A stretch of 64,000 nt of DNA from Salipiger sp. H15 (GTDB taxonomy: Bacteria; Pseudomonadota; Alphaproteobacteria; Rhodobacterales; Rhodobacteraceae): contig NZ_CP123388.1 in the NCBI RefSeq assembly GCF_040409955.1, positions 1 through 64,000 of the forward strand, written 5' to 3'. Positions 28,398 to 37,078 of this stretch are shown here, in pieces (within the stretch, counting starts at the first letter, position 1; every line of letters begins with the position of its first letter). A model generated the notes under the pieces. It did no database searches. It was not told where the DNA came from and saw only the letters and a program-made list of their open reading frames with translations. Made by a program: the position numbers and the translations under genes.

Positions 28398-30791
28398 CTA
28401 TTTCTCCGCCTCGGCCACGTGGTGCTTCACCGCAAGGAAGCTGTCCGGCGTGACCGAGATGCTGTCGATCCCCGCGCGCACCAGCAGCCGGGCGAAATCG
28501 GGATGGTTGCTGGGCGCCTGCCCGCAGAGCCCGATCTTGCGCCCGGCCTTGCGGGCCTTGGCGATCACCGTCTCGATCATCCACAGCACCGCCGGGTCGC
28601 GCTCGGAGAAGAGGCTCGCCAACGCCTCGGAGTCGCGGTCGACGCCGAGTGTCAGCTGGGTGAGATCGTTCGACCCGATCGAGAAGCCGTCGAAGCGCTC
28701 GGCAAAGGCCTCGGCCTCGATCACGTTCGAGGGGATCTCGCACATCACGTAGACCTCGAGCCCGTTCTCGCCGCGCCGCAGCCCGTGCTCGGCCATCACC
28801 TCGAGCACGCGGTCGGCCTCGCCCACGGTGCGGCAGAAGGGGATCATCACCACGGCGTTGTCGAAGCCGAGCGTCTCGCGCAGCCGCCGGATCGCCCGGC
28901 ATTCCAGCGCGAAACCGTCGCGGTAGGCCTCCGAGTAGTAGCGCGAGGCGCCGCGGAAGCCGATCATCGGGTTCTCCTCGCGCGGCTCGAAGGCCGCCCC
29001 GCCAAGCAGCCCGGCGTATTCATTGGTCTTGAAGTCGCTCATCCGGATGATCGCCGGGTTCGGGTACCAGGTGGCGGCGATGCGCGAGAGACCGCGGGCC
29101 AGCGTCTCGACGAAATACTCGGTCCGGTCGGCATGGCCGCGGGTGAGCCTGTCGATGGCGGCCCGGTCGGGCCCCTCGGGCAGGCTGTCGTAGCGCGTGA
29201 GCGCCAGCGGGTGGACCTTGACCTCGTTCGAGATCACGAACTCCATCCGCGCCAGCCCCACCCCGTCCGCCGGAAGCCGCCACCAGCGCATGGCCGCGGC
29301 CGGGTTGGCCATGTTGAGCATCACCTTGGTGCGGGTTCGCGGGATCTCGTCGAGCCGGGTCTCCTCGACCTCGAACTCGGCCTTCCCGGCGTAGATCACC
29401 CCCTCGTCGCCGCCCGCGCAGGAGACGGTGACCTGCTGGCCGTCGTGCAGGAGGTGGGTCGCGCTGCCGGTGCCGACGATCGCGGGCACGCCGAGCTCGC
29501 GGCTGATGATCGCCGCGTGCGAGGTGCGACCGCCGTGGTCGGTGACGATGGCCGCGGCGCGCTTCATGATCGGCACCCAGTCGGGATCGGTGGTCGATGT
29601 GACGAGCACCGCGCCATCCCGGAAGCGTCCGATCTCGGCGGCGCTCTCGATCAGGCAGACCTCGCCCGTCGCCACCGCGCCGCCGACGCTGAGCCCGGTG
29701 AGCAGCGGCGCGCCGGTCTTGCCGAGCCGGTAGCTGCGGAAGGCGTGACCGCCAACGCGCGACTGCACCGTCTCGGGCCGCGCCTGCACGATGTAGAGCG
29801 GGCCGCCCAGCCCGTCGCGCGCCCATTCCATGTCCATCGGCTGGCCGTAGTGGCGCTCGATCTTCACCGCCATGCGCGCAAGCTCGAGGATCTCGGCGTC
29901 CGACAGCACGAAGCCCTCGCGCTCGGCCTTCGAGGTCGGCACGTTGCGCGTCGGGGTCTCGGGGCCTGCGCCGTAGATCATCTTGATCTCCTTGGCCCCC
30001 AGCGCCTTGTGCAGGATCGGCACGAGACCCTCGCGCCCGAGGAAGGGCTTGTAGACCTGGTACTCGTCCGGGCTCAACGCCCCCTGCACCACGTTCTCGC
30101 CCAGCCCCCAGGCGGCATTGATCAGCACCAGCTTGTCGAAGCCGCTTTCGGTGTCGAGCGAGAACATCACCCCCGAGCCGCCCTCGTCCGAGCGCACCAT
30201 CTGCTGCACCCCGATCGAGAGCGCCACGGCGAGACTGTCGAAGCCCTTGATCTGCCGGTAGGTGATCGCGCGGTCGGTGAAGAGCGAGGCATAGCACCGC
30301 CGGCAGGCGGCGAGCAGCGCCGCCTCGCCGCGGATGTTGAGGAAGGTCTCCTGCTGGCCTGCGAAGCTGGCGTCGGGCAGGTCCTCGGCGGTGGCCGAGG
30401 AACGCACGGCAACGGCGGGCTCGGCCTCGCCGACGCGCTCGGCCAATGCACGATAGGCGGTGCGGATCGCGCTCTCGATCTCCTCGGGCCACTTGCCCGC
30501 CGCCAGCGCGGCGCGGATGCGCTGCCCCGCCTCGGCGAGCGGGATCCGCCCCTCGGCCAGCTGCCCGAGCTGGTCCGAGAGCACCGCGTCGAGCCCGTTG
30601 GCCGTCACGTAGCGGCGATAGGCGGCGGCGGTGGTGGCGAAGCCGGGCGGCACGCGGATGCCCTCGCCGCCGAGCCGGGACACCATCTCGCCGAGCGAGG
30701 CGTTCTTGCCGCCGACCTCTGGCACGTCGTCCCGCGTCAGATCCTCGAACCACTTCAGAACGGTCAAGCCGTCGCGCTGCAGAGCATCCAT
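28398..30791 (-). CDS. ppsA: Phosphoenolpyruvate synthase
   Basis: The 797-residue enzyme converts pyruvate + ATP + water to PEP + AMP + phosphate. The N-terminal ATP-grasp part starts with EVGGKNASLGEMV and includes AVRSSATAEDLPDASFAGQQETFLN. The central phosphohistidine domain has GGRTSHAAIISRELGVPAIVG with the catalytic His. The C-terminal PEP-binding barrel ends with CGQAPSNHPDFARLLVRAGID, including the catalytic Cys. Full family length. It lies convergent to no neighbour and is preceded by an FNR-like half-conserved site at 30846-30859, at the same distance seen for other stress-island genes. It may therefore support gluconeogenesis during oxygen limitation; that link is inference. Confidence 0.92.
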   Translation of the reverse strand: MDALQRDGLTVLKWFEDLTRDDVPEVGGKNASLGEMVSRLGGEGIRVPPGFATTAAAYRRYVTANGLDAVLSDQLGQLAEGRIPLAEAGQRIRAALAAGKWPEEIESAIRTAYRALAERVGEAEPAVAVRSSATAEDLPDASFAGQQETFLNIRGEAALLAACRRCYASLFTDRAITYRQIKGFDSLAVALSIGVQQMVRSDEGGSGVMFSLDTESGFDKLVLINAAWGLGENVVQGALSPDEYQVYKPFLGREGLVPILHKALGAKEIKMIYGAGPETPTRNVPTSKAEREGFVLSDAEILELARMAVKIERHYGQPMDMEWARDGLGGPLYIVQARPETVQSRVGGHAFRSYRLGKTGAPLLTGLSVGGAVATGEVCLIESAAEIGRFRDGAVLVTSTTDPDWVPIMKRAAAIVTDHGGRTSHAAIISRELGVPAIVGTGSATHLLHDGQQVTVSCAGGDEGVIYAGKAEFEVEETRLDEIPRTRTKVMLNMANPAAAMRWWRLPADGVGLARMEFVISNEVKVHPLALTRYDSLPEGPDRAAIDRLTRGHADRTEYFVETLARGLSRIAATWYPNPAIIRMSDFKTNEYAGLLGGAAFEPREENPMIGFRGASRYYSEAYRDGFALECRAIRRLRETLGFDNAVVMIPFCRTVGEADRVLEVMAEHGLRRGENGLEVYVMCEIPSNVIEAEAFAERFDGFSIGSNDLTQLTLGVDRDSEALASLFSERDPAVLWMIETVIAKARKAGRKIGLCGQAPSNHPDFARLLVRAGIDSISVTPDSFLAVKHHVAEAEK

Positions 30792-30845
30792 CCGTGCGTC
30801 CTCCCTCTCTGCGGCGGAGGATAGAGGCGCATGGGCGCGGCCGCC

Positions 30846-30859
30846 TTGACACCGCGCAA
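30846..30859. promoter_or_regulatory. FNR-like site before ppsA (imperfect)
   Basis: TTGACACCGCGCAA has a perfect TTGAC half and a degenerate second half. Its centre is 61 nt from the ppsA start codon, the same distance as the site before the first Hsp20 gene. Confidence 0.4.
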
Positions 30860-31197
30860 TGTGATGCGCCGAATTCGTCCCCGGCGCCCACCTACTCGCC
30901 GGGGGTCTCCTTCACCCTGTCGATCCCGAGGCCGACCAGTTCACGTTGCGCCGCGCCGCCGCGAAAGGCGGGAAAGGCGGGAAGCATCCTCGAGGAGGCT
31001 AAGGGCAGCGGCACCCGGTCGCGCAGCTTCACCCGGCGCAGCGGGGTGCACGCGCGCGGCCGCCGGGGCATCGCCGCGCAAGACACAATGCCGCCTGTCA
31101 ACCGGGCCTTTCCCGTGCTTCCTTCGTCTTCGAGAAACGCGCATGCTCGGGATGCCGAAGCTGCGAAGATCAATGGGCTTTCAGTCACGGAGACGCG
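30860..31197. other. Spacer between ppsA and metal ATPase
   Basis: The gap contains a weak FNR-like match (ATGCCGCCTGTCAA, 31088-31101), 97 nt before the ATPase start. A short minus-strand open frame (30892-31071, 59 residues, ending LVGLGIDRVKETPGE) has no clear ribosome site. I do not call the frame a gene, though its C-terminal part is protein-like. Confidence 0.35.
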
Positions 31198-33069
31198 ATG
31201 CCGACCCCGTCCGAGACCTTCAGTGCCGACCGATTGAAGACCGCGACACTGGCGCTGGCGCTGGCGGGGCTGGCCGCCGGGCTCGTCCTGCATCTCGCCG
31301 GCCAGCCCGCCGCCGCCCGGATCGCGTGGATCGCCGGCACGGTGCCGGCCCTCGCGGCGCTGCTGCTCGAGATCGTCGGCAGCATCCGGCGCGGCGAGGT
31401 CGGGCTCGACGTGCTGGCGGCGCTCTCCATGTCCTCCGCGCTGCTCTTCGGCGAGACCCTCGCCGCCTGCATCGTCGCGCTGATGTATTCCGGGGGCACG
31501 CTGCTCGAGAACATCGCCGAGGGCCGGGCACGACGGGAGATGCACACCCTGCTCTCCCGCGTGCCGCGTTTCGCGCTCCGGCACCGCGACGGGCAGATCG
31601 ACCGCGTGGCGCTCGACGAGATCGCGCCCGGCGACCGGCTGCTCATCCCGCAGGGCGACGTGGTGCCCGTCGATGGCACGGTTCTGTCGCCCGGCGCCTT
31701 TCTCGACACCTCGGCGCTGACCGGCGAGTCCCTGCCGCAGCGCCGCGCCATGGGCGGCGAGGCGCTGAGCGGCGCGACCAACGCGGGCGAGCCCTTCGAC
31801 ATGCTGGCCACGCGCCGCGCCGGGGAAAGCACCTACGCGGGCATCGTCCGCCTCGTCGAGGCGGCGCAGCGCTCGAAGGCGCCGATGGCCCGCCTCGCCG
31901 ACCGCTGGTCGCTGGGCTTCCTGCTGGTGGCGGTGGCGATCGCCGCGGCCGCGTGGTGGTCCGCCGCGGATCCGGTCCGGGCGGTGGCGGTGCTGGTGAT
32001 CGCGACGCCCTGCCCACTCATCCTCGCCGTCCCCGTCGCGCTGGTGGCGGGATTGTCGCGGGCGGCGCATTACGGCGTGCTGGTGAAGGGGGCAAAGCCG
32101 CTCGAGGCCATGGCCCGCGCGCGCAGCCTCGTGCTCGACAAGACCGGCACGCTGACCGACGGGCGGCCGCGGATCACCCGGATCGAGAGCGCGGGCCCCG
32201 TGACCGAGGAGGAGCTTCTGCGCCTCGCCGCCTCGCTCGACCAGGTCTCGAAACATCCGGTCGCGCAGGCGGTGGTCGAGGCGGCAAAGTCGCGCGGGAT
32301 CGCGCTTGCGACCCCATCCGAGGCGCGGGAGTCTCCCGGCGAAGGCGTCGCGGGCACGGTCGAGGGGCGCAGCGTCCGGGTCGGCGGCTTCAGCTACGTC
32401 CACGCCGCGCTCGAGGCCCCCGGCGCGGGCCCGGAGGCCCCGGGAGCGGGGGCGGTGGTCGTCGCGGTGGCGGTGGACGGCGCGGCCGCCGGGCACCTCG
32501 TGATGGCCGACCCGCTGCGCGCCGGCGCCGGCGCCGCGCTGCAGGCCCTGCGCAGCGAGGGGATCGCGCGCATCGTGCTGGCGACGGGCGACCGGCCGGA
32601 CGTGGCGGCGCGCGTGACCGACGGGCTCGGGCTCGACGCGGTGCATGCCGAGCTCACCCCGGACGAGAAGGTTGCGCTGGTGCTTTCGGAACGCGGCGCC
32701 GGGGCGACGATGATGGTCGGCGACGGGGTCAACGACGCGCCCGCGCTCGCGGCTGCGGACATCGGCGTCGCCATGGGCGCGCGCGGCGCGGGCGCCTCGG
32801 CCGAGGCGGCGGACGTGGTGCTGCTGGTGGACCGGATCGAGCCGCTGGTCGCCGGCATCGCCATCGCCCGCGCCGCGCGCCGCATCGCGCTGCAGAGCGT
32901 CATGGCGGGGATCGGGCTCTCGGTGATCGGCATGATCGCCGCGGCGCTGGGATATCTCGAGCCGGTCGAGGGCGCGCTGCTGCAGGAGGTGATCGACGTG
33001 GCGGTGATCCTCAACGCCCTGCGCGCCCTGCGCATCGCGCCGCCGGGCGTGCCGCAGGAGGTCACGTAG
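31198..33069 (+). CDS. Heavy-metal P1B-type ATPase, TPCP subtype
   Basis: The 623-residue cation pump has the actuator motif TGESLPQRR, the phosphorylation motif DKTGTLTDG (D314), the HP dipeptide of metal ATPases (KHPVAQAV) and the hinge GDGVNDAPALAAADIG. The transmembrane metal-site motif is T270-P-C-P-L instead of CPC/CPH/SPC. This resembles the TPC motif reported for the P1B-5 subgroup (nickel/iron efflux). There is no N-terminal metal-binding domain and no C-terminal hemerythrin domain, so the protein is short. It probably exports a transition metal. The stop overlaps the convergent helix-hairpin-helix gene by 8 nt. Confidence 0.85.
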   Translation: MPTPSETFSADRLKTATLALALAGLAAGLVLHLAGQPAAARIAWIAGTVPALAALLLEIVGSIRRGEVGLDVLAALSMSSALLFGETLAACIVALMYSGGTLLENIAEGRARREMHTLLSRVPRFALRHRDGQIDRVALDEIAPGDRLLIPQGDVVPVDGTVLSPGAFLDTSALTGESLPQRRAMGGEALSGATNAGEPFDMLATRRAGESTYAGIVRLVEAAQRSKAPMARLADRWSLGFLLVAVAIAAAAWWSAADPVRAVAVLVIATPCPLILAVPVALVAGLSRAAHYGVLVKGAKPLEAMARARSLVLDKTGTLTDGRPRITRIESAGPVTEEELLRLAASLDQVSKHPVAQAVVEAAKSRGIALATPSEARESPGEGVAGTVEGRSVRVGGFSYVHAALEAPGAGPEAPGAGAVVVAVAVDGAAAGHLVMADPLRAGAGAALQALRSEGIARIVLATGDRPDVAARVTDGLGLDAVHAELTPDEKVALVLSERGAGATMMVGDGVNDAPALAAADIGVAMGARGAGASAEAADVVLLVDRIEPLVAGIAIARAARRIALQSVMAGIGLSVIGMIAAALGYLEPVEGALLQEVIDVAVILNALRALRIAPPGVPQEVT

Positions 33070-33937
33070 CCGCGGCCGCCCTTTCCCCGTAATGCGTCGC
33101 GCAGTCCGCCTCGCGGCCGCGCACCACCCGCTTCCCGGCGAGCGGACCTCGGGTCTCGGTGACCACCGTCCGCTGCATCTCGGGACCGTCGCCTTCGTGG
33201 AAGAAGAGCGCCACCCAGTCCCGCGTCCGGCCAAGCTCGTGCGCCCGCGCCGTGTTGGAGAAAAGCGCCGTCAGATGCCAGTCGCCGCGGCGCAGGTGCA
33301 TCACCGGCAGCCACGCCTCGCCGCGCGGGTTGAACCGCCGCGGCCGGATCCGGCGCAACTGCCCCGCCGCCGCCTTCTCGCGGTAGAGCGCGTCGGCGTC
33401 GAGCAGCAGCGACACCGGCGGCTCGGCCCCGGGCGCCTGCCTGTCCCTGCCCCGCCGCATCGCCTGCAGCCGCTCCGAAAGCGCCGCGAGGATCGCCGCG
33501 CGCCTGCGGGGGCCGAGCCCGTCGAGCCTTACCCCGGGATCGTGCAGCGCGGTCTCGAGGTCCTCGAGGCTGTGGGCGCCGAGCGCTTCGGCAAATTTCG
33601 CCGCGAGCACCTCGCCGACACCGGGCAGGCTGCGGAACAGGGTCTCGGGCATCGCGCCCTGCCGCAGCCGGTCCAGCTGCGACCAGCGCCCGGTCTGCAG
33701 CATCTCGGCGATCCCCGCGGCGATGCCCCGGCCGATCCCCGGCAGCGCGATCAGCGCCGCGAGCCCGCCGTGCTCGAAGACCTCGCGCAGCGGAACATCG
33801 AGGGTCTCGGCCTCGTCCGCCGCCCGGCGATAGGCCCGGACGCGGAAGCCATCCTCGCCCTGCGCCTCGAGCAGATCCGCGTAGTCGCGCAGCTTGAGGG
33901 CAATCCGCCGGTTCTCGCGGGTCGGGTCTTCGGGCAT
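33062..33937 (-). CDS. Helix-hairpin-helix protein related to the N-terminus of PolX DNA polymerases
   Basis: The 291-residue protein starts like the 8-kDa and fingers part of family X polymerases: NRRIALKLRDYADLLEAQGED, FRVRAYRRAADEAETL, then helix-hairpin-helix motifs LPGIGRGIAAGIAEML and LPGVGEVLAAKFAEAL. No nucleotidyltransferase catalytic aspartates follow. Instead a conserved C-terminal domain of unknown role has FNPRGEAWLPVMHLRRGDWHLTALFSNTARAHELG. It probably binds DNA or participates in repair. The ATG at 33937 follows CAGGGGG; longer in-frame starts would cross the divergent promoter region. It is divergent from the CBS gene across three FNR-like sites. Confidence 0.75.
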   Translation of the reverse strand: MPEDPTRENRRIALKLRDYADLLEAQGEDGFRVRAYRRAADEAETLDVPLREVFEHGGLAALIALPGIGRGIAAGIAEMLQTGRWSQLDRLRQGAMPETLFRSLPGVGEVLAAKFAEALGAHSLEDLETALHDPGVRLDGLGPRRRAAILAALSERLQAMRRGRDRQAPGAEPPVSLLLDADALYREKAAAGQLRRIRPRRFNPRGEAWLPVMHLRRGDWHLTALFSNTARAHELGRTRDWVALFFHEGDGPEMQRTVVTETRGPLAGKRVVRGREADCATHYGERAAAAT

Positions 33938-34163
33938 GGGACCCCCTGTGGGTTGCAGGATGTCGCTCCGCCGGGAGCGCGGCGAGGATTGCCTGCGACG
34001 GTCCCCGGTCATGCGTTTGGGCTGCCGCGACCCGACGCCGCGGCAGCCTTCTGCTTCGCCTCGCCGACGTTCGCGGTCCGCGGTTGCGCGTCCCGGAACA
34101 GGCCCTTGTTCGGCGCGGCGACGTCTCCCCTCAAGACCGTGCCAGCCTCCGCGACGCGCGGCA

Positions 34164-34177
34164 TTGATCGCCGTCAA
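34164..34177. promoter_or_regulatory. FNR-like site 1 of the helix-hairpin-helix/CBS spacer
   Basis: TTGATCGCCGTCAA matches the TTGAY-N4-RTCAA pattern of Fnr/FixK-type regulators exactly. It is in the divergent spacer, 133 nt from the CBS start (centre 127) and about 233 nt from the helix-hairpin-helix start. Confidence 0.7.
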
Positions 34178-34201
34178 CGCACGCGCCGCGCCGGTCCCCC
34201 G

Positions 34202-34215
34202 TTGACCGGCATCAA
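34202..34215. promoter_or_regulatory. FNR-like site 2 of the helix-hairpin-helix/CBS spacer
   Basis: TTGACCGGCATCAA is an exact match to TTGAY-N4-RTCAA, with its centre 88 nt before the CBS-domain gene. Confidence 0.7.
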
Positions 34216-34226
34216 GCGGCGCGCGG

Positions 34227-34240
34227 ATGACGCCGGTCAA
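34227..34240. promoter_or_regulatory. FNR-like site 3 of the helix-hairpin-helix/CBS spacer
   Basis: ATGACGCCGGTCAA deviates by one base from the palindrome. Its centre is 63 nt before the CBS-domain start, the distance also seen at three other island genes. Confidence 0.6.
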
Positions 34241-34296
34241 TGCGCGCGGGCGGCGGCGCCGGATGATGGTCACACCCCCCAACGCAGGAGGCTGAA

Positions 34297-34716
34297 ATGA
34301 AAGTCAGCGAAGCCATGCATGCGCCGGCCGAATGGGTCAGCGCGGACACGCCCGTGTCGGAGATCGCCGCGCGGATGGCGCAGGACGATCTCGGCGCGGT
34401 GCCGATCGGTCGCGACGACCGTCTTGTCGGGATGATCACCGACCGCGATCTCGCTCTGCGCGTGGTGGGCGAGAAGCGCGACCCGGAAAGGACCCTCGCC
34501 GTCGAGGTCATGTCGCCGGGCATCGTCTATTGCAGCACCGAGGAAAGCGTCGAGGACGCGATCCACCTGATGGACCAGAAGCAGATCCGCAGGTTGCCGG
34601 TGCTCGACGAGGGCAAGCGGCTGGTCGGGATGCTGAGCCTTGGCGACATCGCCCACGCGGCCAGCCTGCAACTCGCCGGAGAGCTCACCCGCGCGATCTC
34701 CGCCCATCACCGCTAG
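34297..34716 (+). CDS. CBS-domain protein
   Basis: The 139-residue protein consists almost only of a CBS pair: first CBS about residues 1-60 (VSADTPVSEIAARMAQDDLGAVPIG, then GMITDRDLALRVV), second about 70-130 (MSPGIVYCSTEESVEDAIHLM, then RLPVLDEGKRLVGMLSLGDIAHA). Such free-standing CBS pairs sense adenine nucleotides; the mycobacterial hypoxic response protein Hrp1 is of this type. An AGGAGG ribosome site precedes the ATG. It heads a two-gene unit with the host-attachment-family gene and sits downstream of three FNR-like sites. Confidence 0.88.
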   Translation: MKVSEAMHAPAEWVSADTPVSEIAARMAQDDLGAVPIGRDDRLVGMITDRDLALRVVGEKRDPERTLAVEVMSPGIVYCSTEESVEDAIHLMDQKQIRRLPVLDEGKRLVGMLSLGDIAHAASLQLAGELTRAISAHHR

Positions 34717-34726
34717 GGAGGAACAG

Positions 34727-35170
34727 ATGAGATCCCCGAAGCTCTGGTACATCGTCATGAACGGGCACGAGGCCCGGGTGCTGCACGATCTTCTCGACGC
34801 GGGCCATCCCGAGCACAGCGAGACCGCGATTCACGGGCCCGCGCACGAGACGTGGAGGGACCGGCCGACGCGCAGCTACGCCTCGGCAAGGACCGGGCGG
34901 CGCTCGAACGTGGAGCCGGCGAGCGACGCGGGTCTCGAGGACAGCCGCGAATTTCTCCGCGAGGTATTCGAGCAGCTCGAACACCATCGCCAGCTTGGCG
35001 CCTTCGACGGGCTCGTGCTGATCGGCAGCCCCGACATCGTCGGCCTGTGGCGCGAGATGGTCCCCAAGTCCCTGCAGGGCACCGTGCGTCGCGAGATCGT
35101 CCGTAACCTGCTGAGCACGCCCCCCGCGCACCTGGCGGATGCGCTCCGCGACACGCTGGACCTCGACTAA
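34727..35170 (+). CDS. Host attachment-family protein (baeRF-like fold)
   Basis: The 147-residue protein resembles the protein family annotated as required for attachment to host cells: WYIVMNGHEARVLHD at the N-terminus, GLEDSREFLREVFEQLEHHRQLGAFDGLVLIGSPDIVGLWREMV in the middle, and a C-terminus with a VRNLLSTPPAHLADAL segment. The fold is related to eRF1/Dom34 domains that act on ribosomes, so a ribosome-associated stress role is more plausible than attachment; that is inference. The ATG at 34727 follows GGGAGGAAC and lies 10 nt after the CBS gene. Confidence 0.75.
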   Translation: MRSPKLWYIVMNGHEARVLHDLLDAGHPEHSETAIHGPAHETWRDRPTRSYASARTGRRSNVEPASDAGLEDSREFLREVFEQLEHHRQLGAFDGLVLIGSPDIVGLWREMVPKSLQGTVRREIVRNLLSTPPAHLADALRDTLDLD

Positions 35171-35327
35171 ACCGCGGAGTGGGAAACCCGGAGACAATTC
35201 CTTAAGATTGAGCTATCATCCTTCTATACTCTCAAGAGTTGTTAAACCACCCGACCACGAGCAAATTAGAATATTATTCCCGGCGCAATTCTCTGTTAAT
35301 ATATTCCCGCGTCAGGGAGTGGCATAT
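35171..35327 (+). promoter_or_regulatory. AT-rich promoter region before response regulator
   Basis: The base composition falls sharply here, with TTAAGATTGAGC, ATTAGAATATTATT and TTAATATATTCC runs. An inverted repeat ACTCT-CA-AGAGT lies at 35228-35239. A GTCAGGGAG ribosome site precedes the ATG at 35328. No FNR-like box is visible, so this gene may have separate control. Confidence 0.5.
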
Positions 35328-36080
35328 ATGGGAACCGTCACAATTCTCGTTGTCGACGATGAACTCGGCGTGCGGAAAGTCCTGCGCGCCGCCTTCGAAT
35401 CCGAGAATTGGGATGTGCTCGAGGCGCGGGACCGCGCGTCGCTCTTCGACGCGCTCTCGTCGCACCGCGTCGATCTGATCACCCTCGACCTGATGCTCGG
35501 CAACGAGGATGGGCTTGAACTGGCGCATCAGCTGCGCGGCAGGCGGAACATTCCCATCCTGATGATTTCCGGGAAGGCGACCGCCGCGGACCGCATCCGG
35601 GGGCTCGAATTCGGCGCGGATGACTACATCGTCAAGCCGTTTCACATCAAGGAGGTCATCCTGCGGGTCAAGCGGACCCTCGAGCTTTACCGGCGCGAGA
35701 TCTCGGCGCAGGTCAACATCCTCTTCGACCATGCGATTTTCCAGGTACGGCGGGGCGTCCTGACCAGCATCGACGGCACCCCGGTGGACCTGACCGACCT
35801 CGAGCGGAAGCTCCTCGCGCTTTTCGTCCAGCATCCCGGCCGGATCCTGAGCCGGGACGAGATCTCGCAGACCCTGCACGGCCGGAACTGGTCGCCGGAG
35901 GATCGCACGATCGACGGTCACGTGGCGCGGCTCCGCCGCAAGATCGAAACGTCCGAGCCGGAACCGGCAAGGCTGATCAGGTCGGTGCGCGGGGTCGGCT
36001 ACGTCTTCACCGGCGACGTGCGCATCGCGCGGGGCGAGGCCGGGTTGCCCGGGCAGCACCCGGATGACGACCGTCAATGA
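35328..36080 (+). CDS. OmpR-family response regulator (orphan)
   Basis: The 250-residue regulator has an N-terminal receiver domain with acidic pocket D10/D11, phosphoacceptor D54 (ITLDLML) and the lysine in DDYIVKPFH. The C-terminal winged-helix DNA-binding domain shows LTDLERKLLALFVQHPGRILSRDEI and DRTIDGHVARLRRKIE, then RSVRGVGYVF. No histidine kinase is adjacent; the hybrid kinase 13 kb downstream in the same island is a possible but unproven partner. The last codons overlap an FNR-like sequence that may serve the next gene. Confidence 0.88.
   Translation: MGTVTILVVDDELGVRKVLRAAFESENWDVLEARDRASLFDALSSHRVDLITLDLMLGNEDGLELAHQLRGRRNIPILMISGKATAADRIRGLEFGADDYIVKPFHIKEVILRVKRTLELYRREISAQVNILFDHAIFQVRRGVLTSIDGTPVDLTDLERKLLALFVQHPGRILSRDEISQTLHGRNWSPEDRTIDGHVARLRRKIETSEPEPARLIRSVRGVGYVFTGDVRIARGEAGLPGQHPDDDRQ
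36064..36077. promoter_or_regulatory. FNR-like sequence overlapping the response regulator's end
   Basis: ATGACGACCGTCAA matches the palindrome at nine of ten symmetric positions. It overlaps coding sequence and is about 168 nt before the universal stress protein start, so it may be coincidental. Confidence 0.3.
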
Positions 36081-36238
36081 CGCCGGCCGCGCGGCGGGAT
36101 TGAATGAGGGCCGGCCCTCCCGCGCAATTTCACCGGAGGCTGCAATGGAAGGATCCCGCGATCACAGATTTCCGCGCATGGCGGAATTAAGTCCGCCCGT
36201 TCCGAATGGAATTGCCGGACACACCATTCAAAGGCGAC

Positions 36239-37078
36239 ATGGAAATGACGATAAAGACCATTTCTCTGATCCTCTTCGACGCCGAAGAGGCCGAATGGGC
36301 GCTGCCGCAGGCGTCGCAGCTGGCCTCCGGCTTCGACGCGCACCTGAGCGTGATGCACCCCTACAATCCGATGATCTTCACCGATGGCATCGGCGCCGAG
36401 CCGCTGATCTACGCGAGCCTGCAGGAATGGGAGGAGGAGGAGTCCGGGAGGATCAGGACGATCTTCGACCGGGAAGTGAAGGCCACGGGCATTCTCGCCG
36501 AATACCGGCCGCAGTCCACGCTCTACGGCGCCGAGGAATTCCTGCTCTCGGGCTCGCGCGGTGCGGATCTCGTGCTCATCGGGACCAACGGCGCGCTCGA
36601 CCGCTCGCCCGACGACCGGAACCTGATGGAGCGGGTCGTGCGGAACCTCGGCCGCCCGGTCCTCGTGCTGACCCCGAAGGCGGCGCTGACCGGCCCCATC
36701 GCGCGGCTGACGATCGGCTGGAGCGACACGCGCGAGGCGACGCGGGCGGCGCATGACGCGCTGAGCCTTGCCAAGGACGGAGCCGAGGTCGAGCTGGTCA
36801 CGATCGTGTCGCGGGCGCAGCGCGCCGTGCCCGGCATCGACGGCAAGGCGGATTTCGCCACCTCGCTCGACCGCCTCGGCTACCGCGTGATGGTGACCGA
36901 GCGCAGCGCCACCGTCGAGCAGCGGTCCGAGATGCTGATTTCCTCCGCGCAGGAATTTGGCGCCGAGCTGCTGGTGACCGGCGCCTTCGGCCATTCGCAG
37001 CTTTATGACTTCGTGATCGGCGCGGTCACCCGTGACCTTCTGGACTTCGCGCCGCTGCCGGTGCTCCTGTCAAAGTGA
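36239..37078 (+). CDS. Universal stress protein, tandem UspA domains
   Basis: The 279-residue protein has the length of two UspA domains. The N-terminal half starts ISLILFDAEEAEWALPQASQLA, and the segment ADLVLIGTNGALDRSPDDRNLMERVVRNLGRPVLVL resembles the Usp core. The second half (from ARLTIGWSDTREATRAAHDAL) ends with ELLVTGAFGHSQLYDFVIGAVTRDLL, close to the G-2x-G-9x-G(S/T) nucleotide-binding pattern but with changes. ATGs at 36239 and 36245 are both possible; neither has a strong ribosome site. Such proteins support survival under oxygen or energy limitation. It is convergent with a small membrane protein gene, overlapping by 9 nt. Confidence 0.82.
   Translation: MEMTIKTISLILFDAEEAEWALPQASQLASGFDAHLSVMHPYNPMIFTDGIGAEPLIYASLQEWEEEESGRIRTIFDREVKATGILAEYRPQSTLYGAEEFLLSGSRGADLVLIGTNGALDRSPDDRNLMERVVRNLGRPVLVLTPKAALTGPIARLTIGWSDTREATRAAHDALSLAKDGAEVELVTIVSRAQRAVPGIDGKADFATSLDRLGYRVMVTERSATVEQRSEMLISSAQEFGAELLVTGAFGHSQLYDFVIGAVTRDLLDFAPLPVLLSK

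Noticed and set aside
28419-30824. An 801-codon open frame antisense to PEP synthase
   Set aside because: PEP synthase motifs are unambiguous on the minus strand; the antisense frame has no motif or start signal.
30892-31071. A 59-codon minus-strand frame before the P-type ATPase
   Set aside because: It occupies the promoter region and lacks a ribosome site. The C-terminal part looks protein-like, but the evidence is too thin for a gene call.
36106-36119. GAGGGCCGGCCCTC palindrome after the response regulator, considered as a terminator
   Set aside because: It is a short symmetric GC palindrome without loop or T-tract, expected by chance at this base composition.
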